A stretch of 64,000 nucleotides of DNA from Ypsolopha sequella (GCA_934047225.1 OW204012.1:14012001-14076000); one strand, 5' to 3'. Shown: positions 51,339-61,924, numbered from the stretch's first letter. Translations and numbers: made by a program. The notes: a model not told the origin generated them from the letters alone.

Positions 51339-54300
51339 TCAAGTGAAACGTACCGGCTTCTTGATGGCGCGGCCTGCGGGTGTATGTGTTAAGGCTGGTC
51401 GCGTTGTCACGTTGCTGGCAGGTAAAACGGTATTGGTTTTGGTAACCTGGTGATCTTGGCTGGTAATTTGCTGGGAAGATATGGTAGTATTAGTCGTCGC
51501 CGAAGGTAAGGTTTCATCTTCTGTAAGTAGGTACGCCGGCTTGAGTCTGTCGATTGATATGTTGGCTTGCCGTCCAGGTAATTGTAATGTGAGAACTTTG
51601 TCGGTCCGTTTTACAACTCGGTAAGGCCCGGTATAGGGGGGTTGCAGTGACTTGCGAACTGCGTCGACTCTGACAAAGACGTGACTGCATGTTTGGAGGT
51701 CTCGATGTACGAAGATTTTCTTGTTGCTCGTTGTTTTTTCGCAAGGTTTGACGGACTCGATCGCTTCACGTATTCTTTCGACGTAGGTATATTCCTCCGA
51801 CGGCGGTATCGATACATTGTTTGAAGTGAAGAAATCGCCGGGTAGCCGTAGATTGCATCCGTATGTAAGCTCGGCGGCGCTTACGCCGTTTTCGGTGCGT
51901 AGTGCCGCGCGGAGTCCCATCATAACAGTAGGTAGCACCTCGAGCCACGATGTAGTTTTCTCTGCGATTTTCGCCTTTATTGCTGATTTGAGTGTACGGT
52001 GCCAGCGTTCAATTTTTCCATTTGACTCCGGGTGGAAAGGGCTACTTCGCGTCCTCTGAACACCCAATATCTTGAGCAGGTTGGCGAATAAATTACTCTC
52101 GAACTGTCTTCCTTGGTCGCTCGTTAGTGTAAGCGGGCAGCCAAAACGGGTTATCCAATTTTCGTAAATACATCTTGCGACCGTTTCAGCTGTTATTTCA
52201 CACGTAGGTATTGCTTCGGGCCAACTCGTGCGTCTGTCGATAATCGTGACCAAATATCGATATCCGTGAGTCGTTATGGGAAGAGGTCCGACTATGTCGA
52301 CGTGGATGTGCTCGAATCGGTCGGATGGCGGGTATGACGAAATTCTGCTTGTTGTGTGTCGATGTATTTTGCTTCTCTGGCAATCTATGCATGTTTTCGC
52401 CCATTTTCCGATGTCGACTTGCATATTAGGCCAGAAGTATTTCTGCGAGATGAGCTTGCGTGATGTTCGTATGCCGGGGTGGCTGATGTTATGCACGATG
52501 TCAAATGCGATTCGACGATATTCTTCGGGTATGTACGGACGTAAGTGTGACGTAGATGTTTCACAGTAGATGTCGATGTTTGTATTTGGAATAGTAACTT
52601 TCTTGAGTGATATGTTACTTTGTTGCAGTAGGTTCGAAATGTTGCTATCTCTTTCTTGCGCCTCTGCGATGTTCGAGTAATCGATTGTTGGGCAGGATAT
52701 TGTTTCGATGCGTGAAAGTGCGTCGGCGACTACGTTGCTTTTTCCGCTGACATGTCGTAAGTCTGTTGTAAACTCGCTGATGAATAGTAGTTGTCGCGTG
52801 CGCCGGGGCGTGTCGTTATCCGATGGTGGCTTCGTTATTGCATATGTGAGGGGTTTGTGGTCTGTGAATATGATAAGTTCTCTTCCTTCGAACATCTTGC
52901 GGAAATGTTTTACAGACATGTATATCGCAAGCAGCTCCCGGTCGAATGTACTGTATCGGCGTTGAGTGTCTGAGAACTTCTTCGAAAAGTATCCGAGGGG
53001 TTTCCATGACCCGTTGATGTATTGTTGTAGGGCGGCGCCGGCGGCTAAGTCCAATGCGTCGCAGAATAGCGCGATTGGTGCGCGATGGTCTGGGTGATCT
53101 AGTAAAGTTGCGTTTTTTATGCTTTCTTTACAGATCTCGAATGCACGCGTAGCCTCGTCGTTCCACTCTATTATTGTTTTGTCTCTTTTTTTTACGTGGT
53201 GGAGATAACTGTTTAGCGGTGCTTGTATCGTAGCGGCGTTGAGAATATGGTCTCGGTAAAAGTTGAGCACGCCGAGAAAACGTCGGAGTTCTTCGATTGT
53301 TGTTGGTTTTGGGTAGTCGGTGATTGCTCGGACTTTCTCTTCAGGTGGTTTGATTCCGTCTTTGGATATGATGTGACCGAGGAACGTGACTTCTCGCTGC
53401 CCCAAGACACATTTAGCGGGATTGATGGTGATGCCGTATTTTTCGAGTCTTCCTAGGATTGTGTGCAGGTGACGTCGGTGCTCCTCTTCGTCAGCTGAAG
53501 CACAGAGTATGTCGTCGATAAATGGGAAAGCGTAGTCTAGCCCTCGCAGCACTTCATGAATGAATCTTTGGAATGTTTGACCACAATTCTTAAGGCCTGG
53601 GCACATGCGCGGGAATTCGAAGAGGCCAAACGGCGTTATGATGGCAGTCTTCTCTATATCTTCTTCTCTTATCATCAGTTGCTGGTAGGCTCTGTTCAGG
53701 TCAATGGTGGAGAATATGGTCATCCCTGAGAGCATGTGAGTGAAGTCCTTGATGCGTGGTATTGGGTAGCGGTCGGCCTTGGTGATAGAATTGAGTTTTC
53801 TGTAGTCGCCGCAGACTCGGAGATCGCCGTTCTTTTTAGGTACGACGTGCAGAGGTGATGACCATGGGCTTTTGCTTGGACGGCATAAGCCCTGCTGGAT
53901 CATGTTTTCAAACTCCTTCTTAACTTGTTGGTATCGATGTGGAGGTATTGGACGAGCACGGCAATGTACTGGTTGCCCCGTGGTTTCAATAAAGTGCTCG
54001 ACGTTGTGTGACGGGCTCAGCTTCATTGAGGTTAGTCGTGTGATGCCAGGGTACTCTGCCAGTATTTCGTGAAATGATTTGTCAAAGTCGATGCTGCGGA
54101 TTGTCGGCATGTTTGTAGCTTGAATTGGTGCGTTGACTGCGAGGCTTGTACGGCCGTCGATTAGTCTTCGATTTTTCATGTCGACAATCAGCGCGTGATG
54201 GTTGAGGAAATCTGCGCCAAGGATTGGTTTTGACACATCGGCGACGATGAATTTCCATTTGTACGGACGCCGTAAGTTGAAGTCTAGCTCTAATGTTTTC

Positions 54301-54416
54301 TCTCCGTACGTTGAGATGACTGTGTTGTTTGCGGCGTAGAGTTGGAATGACAGTGGTTTTGGTTTCTGTCCGGGTTTCCTCGGAATGACGGATATGTTGG
54401 CGCCAGTATCGATCAA
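51339..54416 (-). CDS. Gypsy pol polyprotein
   Basis: 1025 residues as drawn from a TTG. The frame is open upstream to the end of gag, so pol is probably made by a -1 shift from gag. Protease D-T-G-A at residues 3-6. RT about 165-345 with FSTIDLNRAY (Asp near 238) and F-I-D-D-I-L near 299-303. RNase H about 440-560 with ALFCDALDLAAGAAL and FTDHKPL. Integrase zinc finger H-N-I-S-H...CIDCQ (about 650-690). Integrase core with Asp in HVDIVGP, Asp in SDQGRQF and Glu in GKIERWH. The C terminus has a VRKSLQPPYTGPYRVV domain. All catalytic residues are present and there is no stop or frameshift. The clade within Gypsy was not assigned. Confidence 0.93.
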   Translation of the reverse strand: MIDTGANISVIPRKPGQKPKPLSFQLYAANNTVISTYGEKTLELDFNLRRPYKWKFIVADVSKPILGADFLNHHALIVDMKNRRLIDGRTSLAVNAPIQATNMPTIRSIDFDKSFHEILAEYPGITRLTSMKLSPSHNVEHFIETTGQPVHCRARPIPPHRYQQVKKEFENMIQQGLCRPSKSPWSSPLHVVPKKNGDLRVCGDYRKLNSITKADRYPIPRIKDFTHMLSGMTIFSTIDLNRAYQQLMIREEDIEKTAIITPFGLFEFPRMCPGLKNCGQTFQRFIHEVLRGLDYAFPFIDDILCASADEEEHRRHLHTILGRLEKYGITINPAKCVLGQREVTFLGHIISKDGIKPPEEKVRAITDYPKPTTIEELRRFLGVLNFYRDHILNAATIQAPLNSYLHHVKKRDKTIIEWNDEATRAFEICKESIKNATLLDHPDHRAPIALFCDALDLAAGAALQQYINGSWKPLGYFSKKFSDTQRRYSTFDRELLAIYMSVKHFRKMFEGRELIIFTDHKPLTYAITKPPSDNDTPRRTRQLLFISEFTTDLRHVSGKSNVVADALSRIETISCPTIDYSNIAEAQERDSNISNLLQQSNISLKKVTIPNTNIDIYCETSTSHLRPYIPEEYRRIAFDIVHNISHPGIRTSRKLISQKYFWPNMQVDIGKWAKTCIDCQRSKIHRHTTSRISSYPPSDRFEHIHVDIVGPLPITTHGYRYLVTIIDRRTSWPEAIPTCEITAETVARCIYENWITRFGCPLTLTSDQGRQFESNLFANLLKILGVQRTRSSPFHPESNGKIERWHRTLKSAIKAKIAEKTTSWLEVLPTVMMGLRAALRTENGVSAAELTYGCNLRLPGDFFTSNNVSIPPSEEYTYVERIREAIESVKPCEKTTSNKKIFVHRDLQTCSHVFVRVDAVRKSLQPPYTGPYRVVKRTDKVLTLQLPGRQANISIDRLKPAYLLTEDETLPSATTNTTISSQQITSQDHQVTKTNTVLPASNVTTRPALTHTPAGRAIKKPVRFT

Positions 54417-54502
54417 AAAGGATAGGTTAGTCTTCTTGTCTTTGATGAATAAGCGGTAGGATCTGTCTTGAACACCGGAATCCGCTGCTGCCAGTGTTCT
54501 GT

Positions 54503-55363
54503 CTAGTTTTCCGTTTCATTCTTGACGAATGTACACGGGGTCGTGCAGCGTCTTGCGCTTGCTCCGAAACGTCGATGGTAATAGCAAACTGTTGTTGGTG
54601 AGTCAGAGCGGGTGCGGGAACGAGAAGAGTTTCTTGAAGTATTTCTTGAATGCGATTGATAGCGCTGGCGGCGGTAACCTTGGTTATTCTCATTATAGTA
54701 TGATCTTTTCTTCAGCTCTGCTATTTCTAGTGATAGCTTCCTTAATTCGTTGACCAGGAACTGTGTGTCTGATTGATGTGATGGTCCTGGTGCCGGCGAG
54801 ACTACGGAGACTTGGTGCGCGTTTTCCATCATCTTGTCTGCGAGGAGAGCTAATTCATCGAGTGCAGCCTTGGACTTGAATGTCTCACTAATGGCTAGTA
54901 CTGATCGGATGTGTTGTGGTAATAGGTTTGCCCACATCATACGTAGGGTTTTGTCAGGGAACTTGTCTTTGGCTAGGCTCTGCATACGCCTGAGCAGTTG
55001 ACTCGGCTTTTGTCCACCGAGCTCCATCTCCGACAAAAGTTTCTGCAATTCAGTGTTGTCTGATTCTTCATACATGGTGATTAGACGTTCTTTGATAGCC
55101 TTATAAAAGTCTACTTCAGGCGGGTTGTATAGGAGATCGGTGATCTGGTCGATGTCCTGTCTCTCCAATTGCGCCACTACCATCTGGGCGAGTCTTTGTT
55201 GTCCTCTTTTTAAATCGCTGGTGGCTGCTTCGAATGTGATGAACCATAAGCGTGGGCGATCACGCCAGAATGGGGGAATTCTCAAGGAAAGCGAGATGTT
55301 CGCTATTTCTGCTGCTTTGGCTTCAACTTCTGGTTCAACAGCGGATTTGTTTTCGTTCGTCAT
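54503..55363 (-). CDS. Gypsy gag protein
   Basis: 286 residues from M-T-N-E-N-K. The N-terminal part (LRIPPFWRDRPRLWF near 30-45, VVAQLERQDIDQI near 85) is the capsid-like region of this gag type. A Ser/Arg-rich basic stretch (about 235-258) and a C-terminal CYYHRRFGASARRC cluster may bind RNA. It builds the particle that packages the element RNA. The stop lies where the pol frame is already open, so the two overlap. Confidence 0.88.
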   Translation of the reverse strand: MTNENKSAVEPEVEAKAAEIANISLSLRIPPFWRDRPRLWFITFEAATSDLKRGQQRLAQMVVAQLERQDIDQITDLLYNPPEVDFYKAIKERLITMYEESDNTELQKLLSEMELGGQKPSQLLRRMQSLAKDKFPDKTLRMMWANLLPQHIRSVLAISETFKSKAALDELALLADKMMENAHQVSVVSPAPGPSHQSDTQFLVNELRKLSLEIAELKKRSYYNENNQGYRRQRYQSHSRNTSRNSSRSRTRSDSPTTVCYYHRRFGASARRCTTPCTFVKNETEN

Positions 55364-55416
55364 GTTGACTGAGAACCGGAAAGAGCTTCTGGGTGTTCTT
55401 GTTTCGGGGTCACCAC

Positions 55417-55835
55417 TTTGGAGGAACTGTGTTCAGGATCAGGAAGTAAACTCAGTGTTGCGAATGGAATGGAATGAATTTTATTAAAAGTTCTAGCTTA
55501 TATATTAAATATTATGACAAGGATGACGATAGATGAACAGAGATGAAAGATGTCGAAGTGCCGAAAACCGATCTGCATCCGAGGTGAGCCGAATGCCGGT
55601 TCGAATTGATATATAAACGAGCTCTCGCGCCCGCGCGTCCTCTTAGCTGCGTCGACCGCCGATGGATCAACACTTCGCTCCGTCCGCGCGCCGCTCTCGC
55701 CGTGGAATGTCGTCGTGCGCTCCTCCAAACTCCGGCTGCGTGGAACGGCTCTTTTCAGAGCCAACTTCCGTTTCTCCATGACGGTTCTTATCAGAGCCAC
55801 CATCTCTGTTTCTCTCAGACGGTCGTGTGGTAACA
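55417..55835 (-). repeat. 5' LTR of intact Gypsy element
   Basis: 419 bp, same as 50910-51328 by eye. Followed on plus by the target duplication TATT at 55836-55839. Confidence 0.93.
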
Positions 55836-55839
55836 TATT

Positions 55840-57174
55840 CAAAAACAGTTCGTCCTAAATGACAGGTGACACTTTTAAAAATTTAATTTATGTTGTTGAA
55901 AAATTTATGAAATGTTGCTGTTAATGTTGTTGAAAAATAAAATTAATGTTGTTTGCTCACAAAAAAATAATAAAATTATAAAATTTGTATTTGTCATTCC
56001 TGTAAAAAATGCGAAAATGTTATTACTAAAAATAAAATTTTCTTGAAATTCTCCATACAAAACGGACATTACATAGGTTTACATGGTTAGTAGGGCGGAT
56101 AGAAAATCAACTTTTTTCGAATTTTAAATCGGATTTTATTTCAGAGAGGTATCTGCGAAAAAAAATGATTAAAAATACCACGACTTCTGCCTCCACATTC
56201 GAAGTCTTACAAAATGTGTGGAACAAAAAATTTATTTTTTATTTTTTGGCTATCACCTAATAGGAAGCGTTGATAAGACCTAGGATGAAGGGTGCTACCC
56301 CAGAAACTGGAAGAGTGACAGTAGGTGAGGTATTATTCGGTCTTTCCAGAGACTTCCGCAAAAATCTACGGAAGTAGTGTCAAGTCTCGTATCAAATACT
56401 GGTACTTGCATATTTATTAAAATCAATCTAAAATTTGCATGCCTGAATAAGGTAAACTGTGCTGAACAAAAAGTCAGTAACGGATAAATGGCTGTAACCA
56501 CTTCCCGGTACGGCTACTGATGACGTCATGCCAGAACACGACGAGTCGCTTGGCGGCATCGTTTCGTCACGAAAGTGGTAACGTCACGGCCGAGGCCGGT
56601 CACCAGGAAAAAAGGGCCTATGTCGTCTCTACAGACAGGGCCAAGATCCGATGACTTTATGACCCTCAATATGACCTTACGACTCTCTATAGAGACATAG
56701 ATTGTTGGCGAACCTTTTTATAATCTGTTAGTCGCCTTTTACTACATCCACGGGAAGGCATAGAACCAGCGTCGAACTGGGCCTAATGGGCCCGGATGCA
56801 ATTATGATTTTTTTCAATTTTCCTAGGCTAGCTTTCAATTGGCCGGGGCATTAACTACCTTGAGGGTGTCGCACGCGCCGGAGCATCTCGCGAAGCCTGA
56901 TGAAGGTCACTCATAAGTTGACCGAAACGTCGAGTTTTTCTCGCATAAATAATAGTCAGTTTTAGCTGTTGTTATCTATTTCGTTATGATGGACACTCAC
57001 CCTAATTTGTGATATAATGTATATTTAATCTACAATTTGTTATCAATATATATAATTTTATGTATAATTTCAGCTTTTAATATGTTTTACTAACTAATAA
57101 TCCTAAGAAAAAAAAAAAAAAAAGAAAAAGCCCTAAAACCTTATACTAAATAAAATATTATACTAAATAAAATA
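55840..57174. other. Repeat-derived spacer
   Basis: AT-rich to 56280. 56280-56990 holds degenerate mobile DNA with TTAGTCGCCTTTTACTACAT and CATCCACGGGAAGG (common in lepidopteran LINE ends) and a CTGATGA...GAAACGTC motif at 56897-56931. No gene recognised. Confidence 0.5.
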
Positions 57175-57567
57175 TTATGCTAAATAAAAAATATTATCTA
57201 AACCGTTGCCGTCGGGTGCGGTGCCCAAGAGGCTGGCGGCATTACCCCGCTGGATCGCCAGACTGATCCTCGGGCCGAGGTATGCCCCAGCCCTTGGGTC
57301 ACCAGAGGCGTCGATCAGGCGTGTCGAAAGTTCTTTAAAAAGGCGACGTGCGCTCGGACCCCACGGCCCCAGGGTTTCAACACCAAACGGCGCAAATATG
57401 TAGTCCTCTTCGAGGAAAGCATATTTGCGCCGCTTTAGATTTTCTGCTAACTCCGCAGCCGCACCAGCCCTGGCTGAGGTCGCCTGTAGATGGGACGGGG
57501 CGAGTGTATCAACACACGTCGCGTCCCAAACAAGCGGCCTGCCATTTTTCCAGGCTAACAAAGTCAT
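57175..57567 (-). pseudogene. C-terminal fragment of an RT-associated TE protein
   Basis: 130 residues reading KNGRPLVWDATCVDTLAPSH, then GVETLGPWGPSARRL and AIQRGNAASLLGT. I recognise this as a recurring terminal domain of reverse-transcriptase-bearing mobile elements in invertebrates, but cannot name the family. It begins abruptly and no catalytic RT block lies upstream before the solo LTR at 57762. The same terminal motif occurs at 63940-64000 and 14325-14400, each followed by AT-rich 3' sequence. Confidence 0.65.
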
Positions 57568-57761
57568 TCCGTCGGGCCTCCTGCCATCGTCACGGCAAAT
57601 GCCTAGAGGCTCTGAGGAAGCAGGTACATTGGCGCTGGCAAGGGCCCGACGGATGACGTCGTTAAGGCTGGCGTGGCGCGATAGTCGTCCCGCGCTGAGC
57701 CTGCACGAGAGGCCGTGGTGTCCGAGCCGACCAACACCTTCACCGCAACGGCAACGGTGGG

Positions 57762-58171
57762 TGTAACCGCGGGGTTACAGTAATGCAGAGCTGAAGGGAT
57801 TTGAGGATTGACACTGGAAAATTGTGGGTGCACTGACCTGTTCTGAATGTTGTGGGCGAGCCGACGAATGCGCTGACGGGCTGAGCCTTCTTGTTGGGCA
57901 GGTTGAAACGGCGCCTTGGGCAGGGATGTGCAGAATTGTCTTGGAGTAATGTGGAGTAATAAACACAGCACTGGTATGAACACAGGATACGCGATATTTC
58001 GGCGTATTGGCGGCGCGAATGTGTGCACACGTGTGAATTGTACGATGGCCCGAGCGGAACAGGACGATCGAACCGCCGGCGCACCAGTCGCTTGCGCTGT
58101 CAGGTGGCGCCAGCGCTGCGCCGCGTAATTAGTCATACGCATGCGCGAACGTCACGCTGGTGGCGTGAACA
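57762..58171 (-). mobile_element. Solo LTR of a BEL/Pao element
   Basis: 410 bp. On minus it starts TGTTCACGCC and ends CGCGGTTACA. It is related along its length to the LTRs at 26814-27238 and 29194-29636, sharing ATGCAGAGCTGA and GAATGTTG with GGCTGAGCCTTCTTGTTGG. The target duplication GTGGG is at 57757-57761 and 58172-58176. It is probably left by LTR-LTR recombination. Confidence 0.85.
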
Positions 58172-58176
58172 GTGGG

Positions 58177-58469
58177 GCTCATTTAATTATATATATATAT
58201 ATATATATTATATCATAAATAATGTATTATGATTTATAATTTTTCTCAAAAAAAAAATTCCACCCTCTTTCTTTTGGTTTTCCAACGTTCGTTTCCTAAG
58301 AACGCGGTTAAGAGATCAACTTGATGGTGTTTCATCAAATTTTGCTTTTTAGGCTGTAAAGAGACGTAGTTAGATATCGCTAAATAATACTTATGAAAAA
58401 ACATATAAATAAAATAATATGTTGAATTCACATTCAGTTTTTACCTTTTGTATAAATCTTAAGAAAAAT
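58177..58469. other. AT-rich spacer with (TA)n
   Basis: A TA dinucleotide run at 58186-58208. Nothing else recognised. Confidence 0.5.
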
Positions 58470-58885
58470 CTAGGTTAAGAGGCTATGCAAAATTTATTTT
58501 TGTCACTCCAAGCGAAAAATCGCGCAGTGCGCGGATTCAGGGCAAAAGGGAAAAAAATTGGTTTTATATTTTTATAAAAAAAACTAAAATAGCTAGCAAA
58601 ATTTCAAATATCAAATCTCCAGATATTTTTGAAATACGCCTAATAAAATATTTTTGAGTTCTGTATATAGTTTCTATTCGACAAACGAGGAGAAAAAGTG
58701 TGTTTGAAAATCTAATTTCAACAATTATTTTTTTCGAGGAAAATTTATCCAAACATGTTTTCCAATTTCAAAACCCTAGATTATATAGTCAAAATGCATA
58801 TACCAGAAATTTATTAAAATTTTCCGTGTATTTCATGAAATACACAGAAAAGAAACACCCGTATTTTGTTCGCATATGGCCTTAA
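58470..58885. repeat. Interspersed repeat family beta copy
   Basis: Close relative of 22400-22850, ending CCGTATTTTGTTCGCATATG. Confidence 0.75.
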
Positions 58886-59286
58886 AAGGATCGTTCCGGC
58901 GTAAAAGAAGATGTAGTAACTAGAAAAGTTATAACTCTGTGAATTTTAAAAGCAAATCTCTCTCTTTGTTGTTTAGATACAAATTTTCAACACAATTAAT
59001 TAATTTGATTTGGATCTTAAAGCGTTTCCATACAGAATTATAGATTTACTTGTATCGACAAAGTACCACAGGGTTAAAAAATAAATTTCATTTGTACCTT
59101 ACCTCCCCAATTTGACACAATTACAAATAGAGGAGCAAATTTTTGGAAACCTAACCTCATATCAAAAAGAAAAAACAATAAAACTATTCTAGAATTGAAA
59201 CCTTTATCCTTTATGAAATAAATTGAGTGTGGCAGAACAAAGAAGCACCAAAATAGTTTCATTTTAGTACGGAAACTTGAAAAAAA
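58886..59286. other. AT-rich spacer
   Basis: Nothing recognised. Confidence 0.4.
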
Positions 59287-59562
59287 ATATACGAGGTGAC
59301 TTTTTCATCATCGTCCAAATTCATACTGGAGGCTTGGTAAGTGATCAGCATCATGAATAGATATCAACTTTTGTGAAATTCGTATAATGAAATTTCGACT
59401 TCCCGTAGTAATTTACTCTCAGTCCTGAGTGAATCACTATGGAGAGACGAAATTTCAATTTATGAATTTTACAAAAATCATTATTGGTTCATGATGCTGA
59501 TCACTTACCAAGGCTCAAGTATGAATTTGGACGATGGTCACAAATTCACCTTGTATATAAAT
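59287..59562. mobile_element. MITE with about 50-bp inverted ends
   Basis: ATCGTCCAAATTCATACTGG near the left (59308-59356) is matched in reverse at 59489-59538. The outer ends ACGAGGTGA and TTCACCTTGT also pair. A single related end lies at about 46520-46590. Confidence 0.75.
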
Positions 59563-59942
59563 AATTTAATTTTAAGGTTTTGTTTGAAAAATTTAATCAA
59601 TTCTTAAGTATACAAATTGTTATTTAATTTAATCTGATTTATTAATATTCTGCCTAATACAGACTACTTTCGTAGTTTAGTTTAGGCAATAACATTTCAC
59701 TAGCCGTAAGATGTTATTTTGTAATAATTTTGATGTTATGTTATAATGTACTAAGTATAATAAACTCCTAATAATAAATAGTAATAATAATAATCCTAAT
59801 AATAATAGTATAATTAACTCCTAAGTTCCTTTAGACAAATAAATAAATATTATTATTATACATTATTCTTTATATGTCTTTTCCAAAAAATGTGTTAAAG
59901 GTATCAAATAAAACTTACATGATATCGATAATAGATTTTCAT
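59563..59942. other. AT-rich spacer, B3 downstream
   Basis: Contains AATAATAATAATCC-type simple sequence. Nothing else recognised. Confidence 0.4.
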
Positions 59943-59948
59943 TTTATT
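59943..59948 (-). terminator. Poly(A) signal of B3
   Basis: AATAAA on minus, 35 bp after the B3 stop codon. Confidence 0.7.
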
Positions 59949-59982
59949 TTCAAGAGCCGGTTATTTCAATTTAAGTTGGGTT

Positions 59983-61273
59983 TTAGTAGCATCCGCAACC
60001 ACCAAGTGAAGAGTATCCAGTATTGATGACGTTAGCGCCACACAGGTTGTTGCTGCCATAACCAGTCAAACCATTGTTGAGTACAGCACCAGACAACACG
60101 TTGCCTGACAGACCAGAGAGACCTTGTCCGCAACCAGCTGAGATAATACCAACACCAGGAGCAGAGTTGTAGACAACTGAACCCTGACCACCACTGGGCA
60201 GATTACCCTCCACTGCGACAGCACCGATGAATGGCAAGGCTCCAGCAATTCCAACTTGTCCCAGGAGTTCATTTTCAGAGTACACGTTGAGTCCGTTGGG
60301 GGTGGTGTAAGATCCACTGACAACACTCAACGGGCCACTTTGTGTTTCATAGCCCAACAAGGAGACAGCGGAGCCACAGCCATAGTTTGATCCATAGTTT
60401 GATCCATAGTTAAGTCCGGAGTAACCAGAGCCCAAGCCACATCCACCCGAGGTCAAGGACTGAGACAGGTAGTTGTTGCCGCATAGTCCATAGACAGCCT
60501 TGAAACAAAGAAAATATTAAATATACTCCTGGAAAATTAGCAGCTCGATGAGTATCGGTACAAATATCGACGGAAATAACATCGAAATAAGGTTCGTATT
60601 TTGCGTTCATTGCAAAGTGGCTGTTATGACAACCGCGCGATCAAGGATATCGCAAAAAAAGCATAAGTAAATTACAAATTATTATAGGGAACTCATTTGT
60701 TGTTATAATATCTTCAATTTGACTAAGTTTCAATTTGTTATTACTTAGTTAATCAAATTGCATAGTAAATTAATTAAATCAGATCTTGGTCTTAAATTGG
60801 CTTGATTTGGATCTTGTTTTAGTATTTATTTAGTTAACGTCGTGACAAAATTGTTAAATCCTAATTATGGCATCACATTTTTAAATATACGTTCTTCTGT
60901 AGTTTTTTTTTAATAACCTTATTAACATCACATCTGAATTAAGCTGGACCTTAACCGCAGTTATCAAAGTCATTGGCATTAAAGCATAAAAAGGAGCATA
61001 AGAGAGTAGAAAACATGAGCGTAGAAAGAAAAAGCATTGTTTTGCCGTTGCCTTATTCAGGAATAACTCAATTGCTATCATACCAAATAATAGTCAAGTC
61101 AAGTAAAACCCCGAGGAAAGAAATAAATTGTAAAAAAGACAGTATGAATTTGAAAAAAGCAGAAAAAGGAGCCAACTTTTTCTCAAGCATATTACGAATT
61201 CCGTTGTAAAACGCGTACTTACCTGCACAAAAAGTACTGAAGCAAAGAGCGAGAAGAGGACCTTTGACACCAT
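59983..61273 (-). CDS. Chorion class B protein B3 (two exons)
   Basis: Eggshell structural protein of 188 residues. Exon 1 is 61223-61273 (MVSKVLFSLFASVLFVQ, donor GTAAGT). Exon 2 is 59983-60498, starting A-V-Y-G-L-C-G after acceptor TTTCAAG. The intron is 724 bp and contains a family zeta block. Compared with B1 and B2, the start of the left arm differs (SQSLTSGGCGLG in place of SQGPGFAPCGCGQG), a GSNYG unit is duplicated, and the central domain has LNVYSENELLG where the others have LSV.AENLEILG (one residue fewer). The right arm ends GGCGCY. It is divergent to A4 with 651 bp between start codons. TATA (reverse) is at 61323-61330. Confidence 0.92.
60530..60650 (-). repeat. Family zeta block in the B3 intron
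   Basis: Reverse of the blocks at 19480-19620 and 26590-26725, with AAAGTGGCTGTTATGACAAC. Confidence 0.65.
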
Positions 61274-61924
61274 TTTGATTGCGTTGTTGAACGAGGAATA
61301 ATTCTTCAGTATTATAGCCTAGTTTATATACCAACTTAAAGTACATTATCAATGAATTTTGAAATCCATTTTGTGACTTTACAGCACCATGTAGATCATT
61401 AGGAACTTTGTTGTGCAACAACCTCTTCAACCTAGTCACCTGATTTTGATTCCTTCGTAATAATTATTAATATATTAACCAATAATTTGAGATAGTTATA
61501 ACATAATTATTTGAAGATATCAAAAGACAACTCACAGGCCAAGTATTTTCTAAATTGTTTACCTAGATTTATTTTCAAATTGAAGGGTTACTCAAACGTA
61601 AATTGTCTAAATATGTGTCATTCGAGTGTTGGTTTAATACCCTAATGCTAAAAGGATTATTTGAAATCACGCTTATCCAAATAAAATTACTTAATTGATA
61701 AAAAAAATAGGTAACTAAAACTATTGCACCAATCAAAAGTTACTCTACATTATTTTGGTCTTTATCACACGTTTGTTTACAGGTTCAAAAGTAGGAGTAT
61801 TTACTCCTATACCATTTGGTATCAACATAATTTTGAAATGTTCACTCAATACAAATCATATAAATACCCTTTACGTGGTGAAGTAGACATCATTCTCGAG
61901 TCAACATTCGAAGAACATACCAAA
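61274..61924. promoter_or_regulatory. Bidirectional promoter B3/A4
   Basis: 651 bp. The B3 TATA (reverse) is at 61323-61330 and the A4 TATAAATA at 61859-61866. The conserved ATCACACGTTTGTTTACA block is at 61764-61786. A second shared block near 61438-61475 (GATTTTGATTCCTTCGTAAT) aligns with 13500-13530 and 23115-23140 and lies on the B side. Confidence 0.85.

Larger units (their letters stand above)
50910..55835 (-). mobile_element. Intact Ty3/Gypsy LTR retrotransposon
   Basis: 4926 bp on minus with identical 419-bp LTRs and a 4-bp target duplication TATT (50906-50909, 55836-55839). Gag and pol are open and overlap in different frames. A primer-binding-type TGGTGACCCCGA lies 1 bp from the 5' LTR (about 55404-55415). 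A purine-rich AAGGGGAGCAC precedes the 3' LTR (about 51329-51341). There is no envelope gene. Very recent insertion, about 1 kb downstream of chorion gene B4. Confidence 0.93.

Noticed and set aside
50910..55835. Retrovirus-like (envelope-bearing) Gypsy element
   Set aside because: No third ORF between pol and the 3' LTR.
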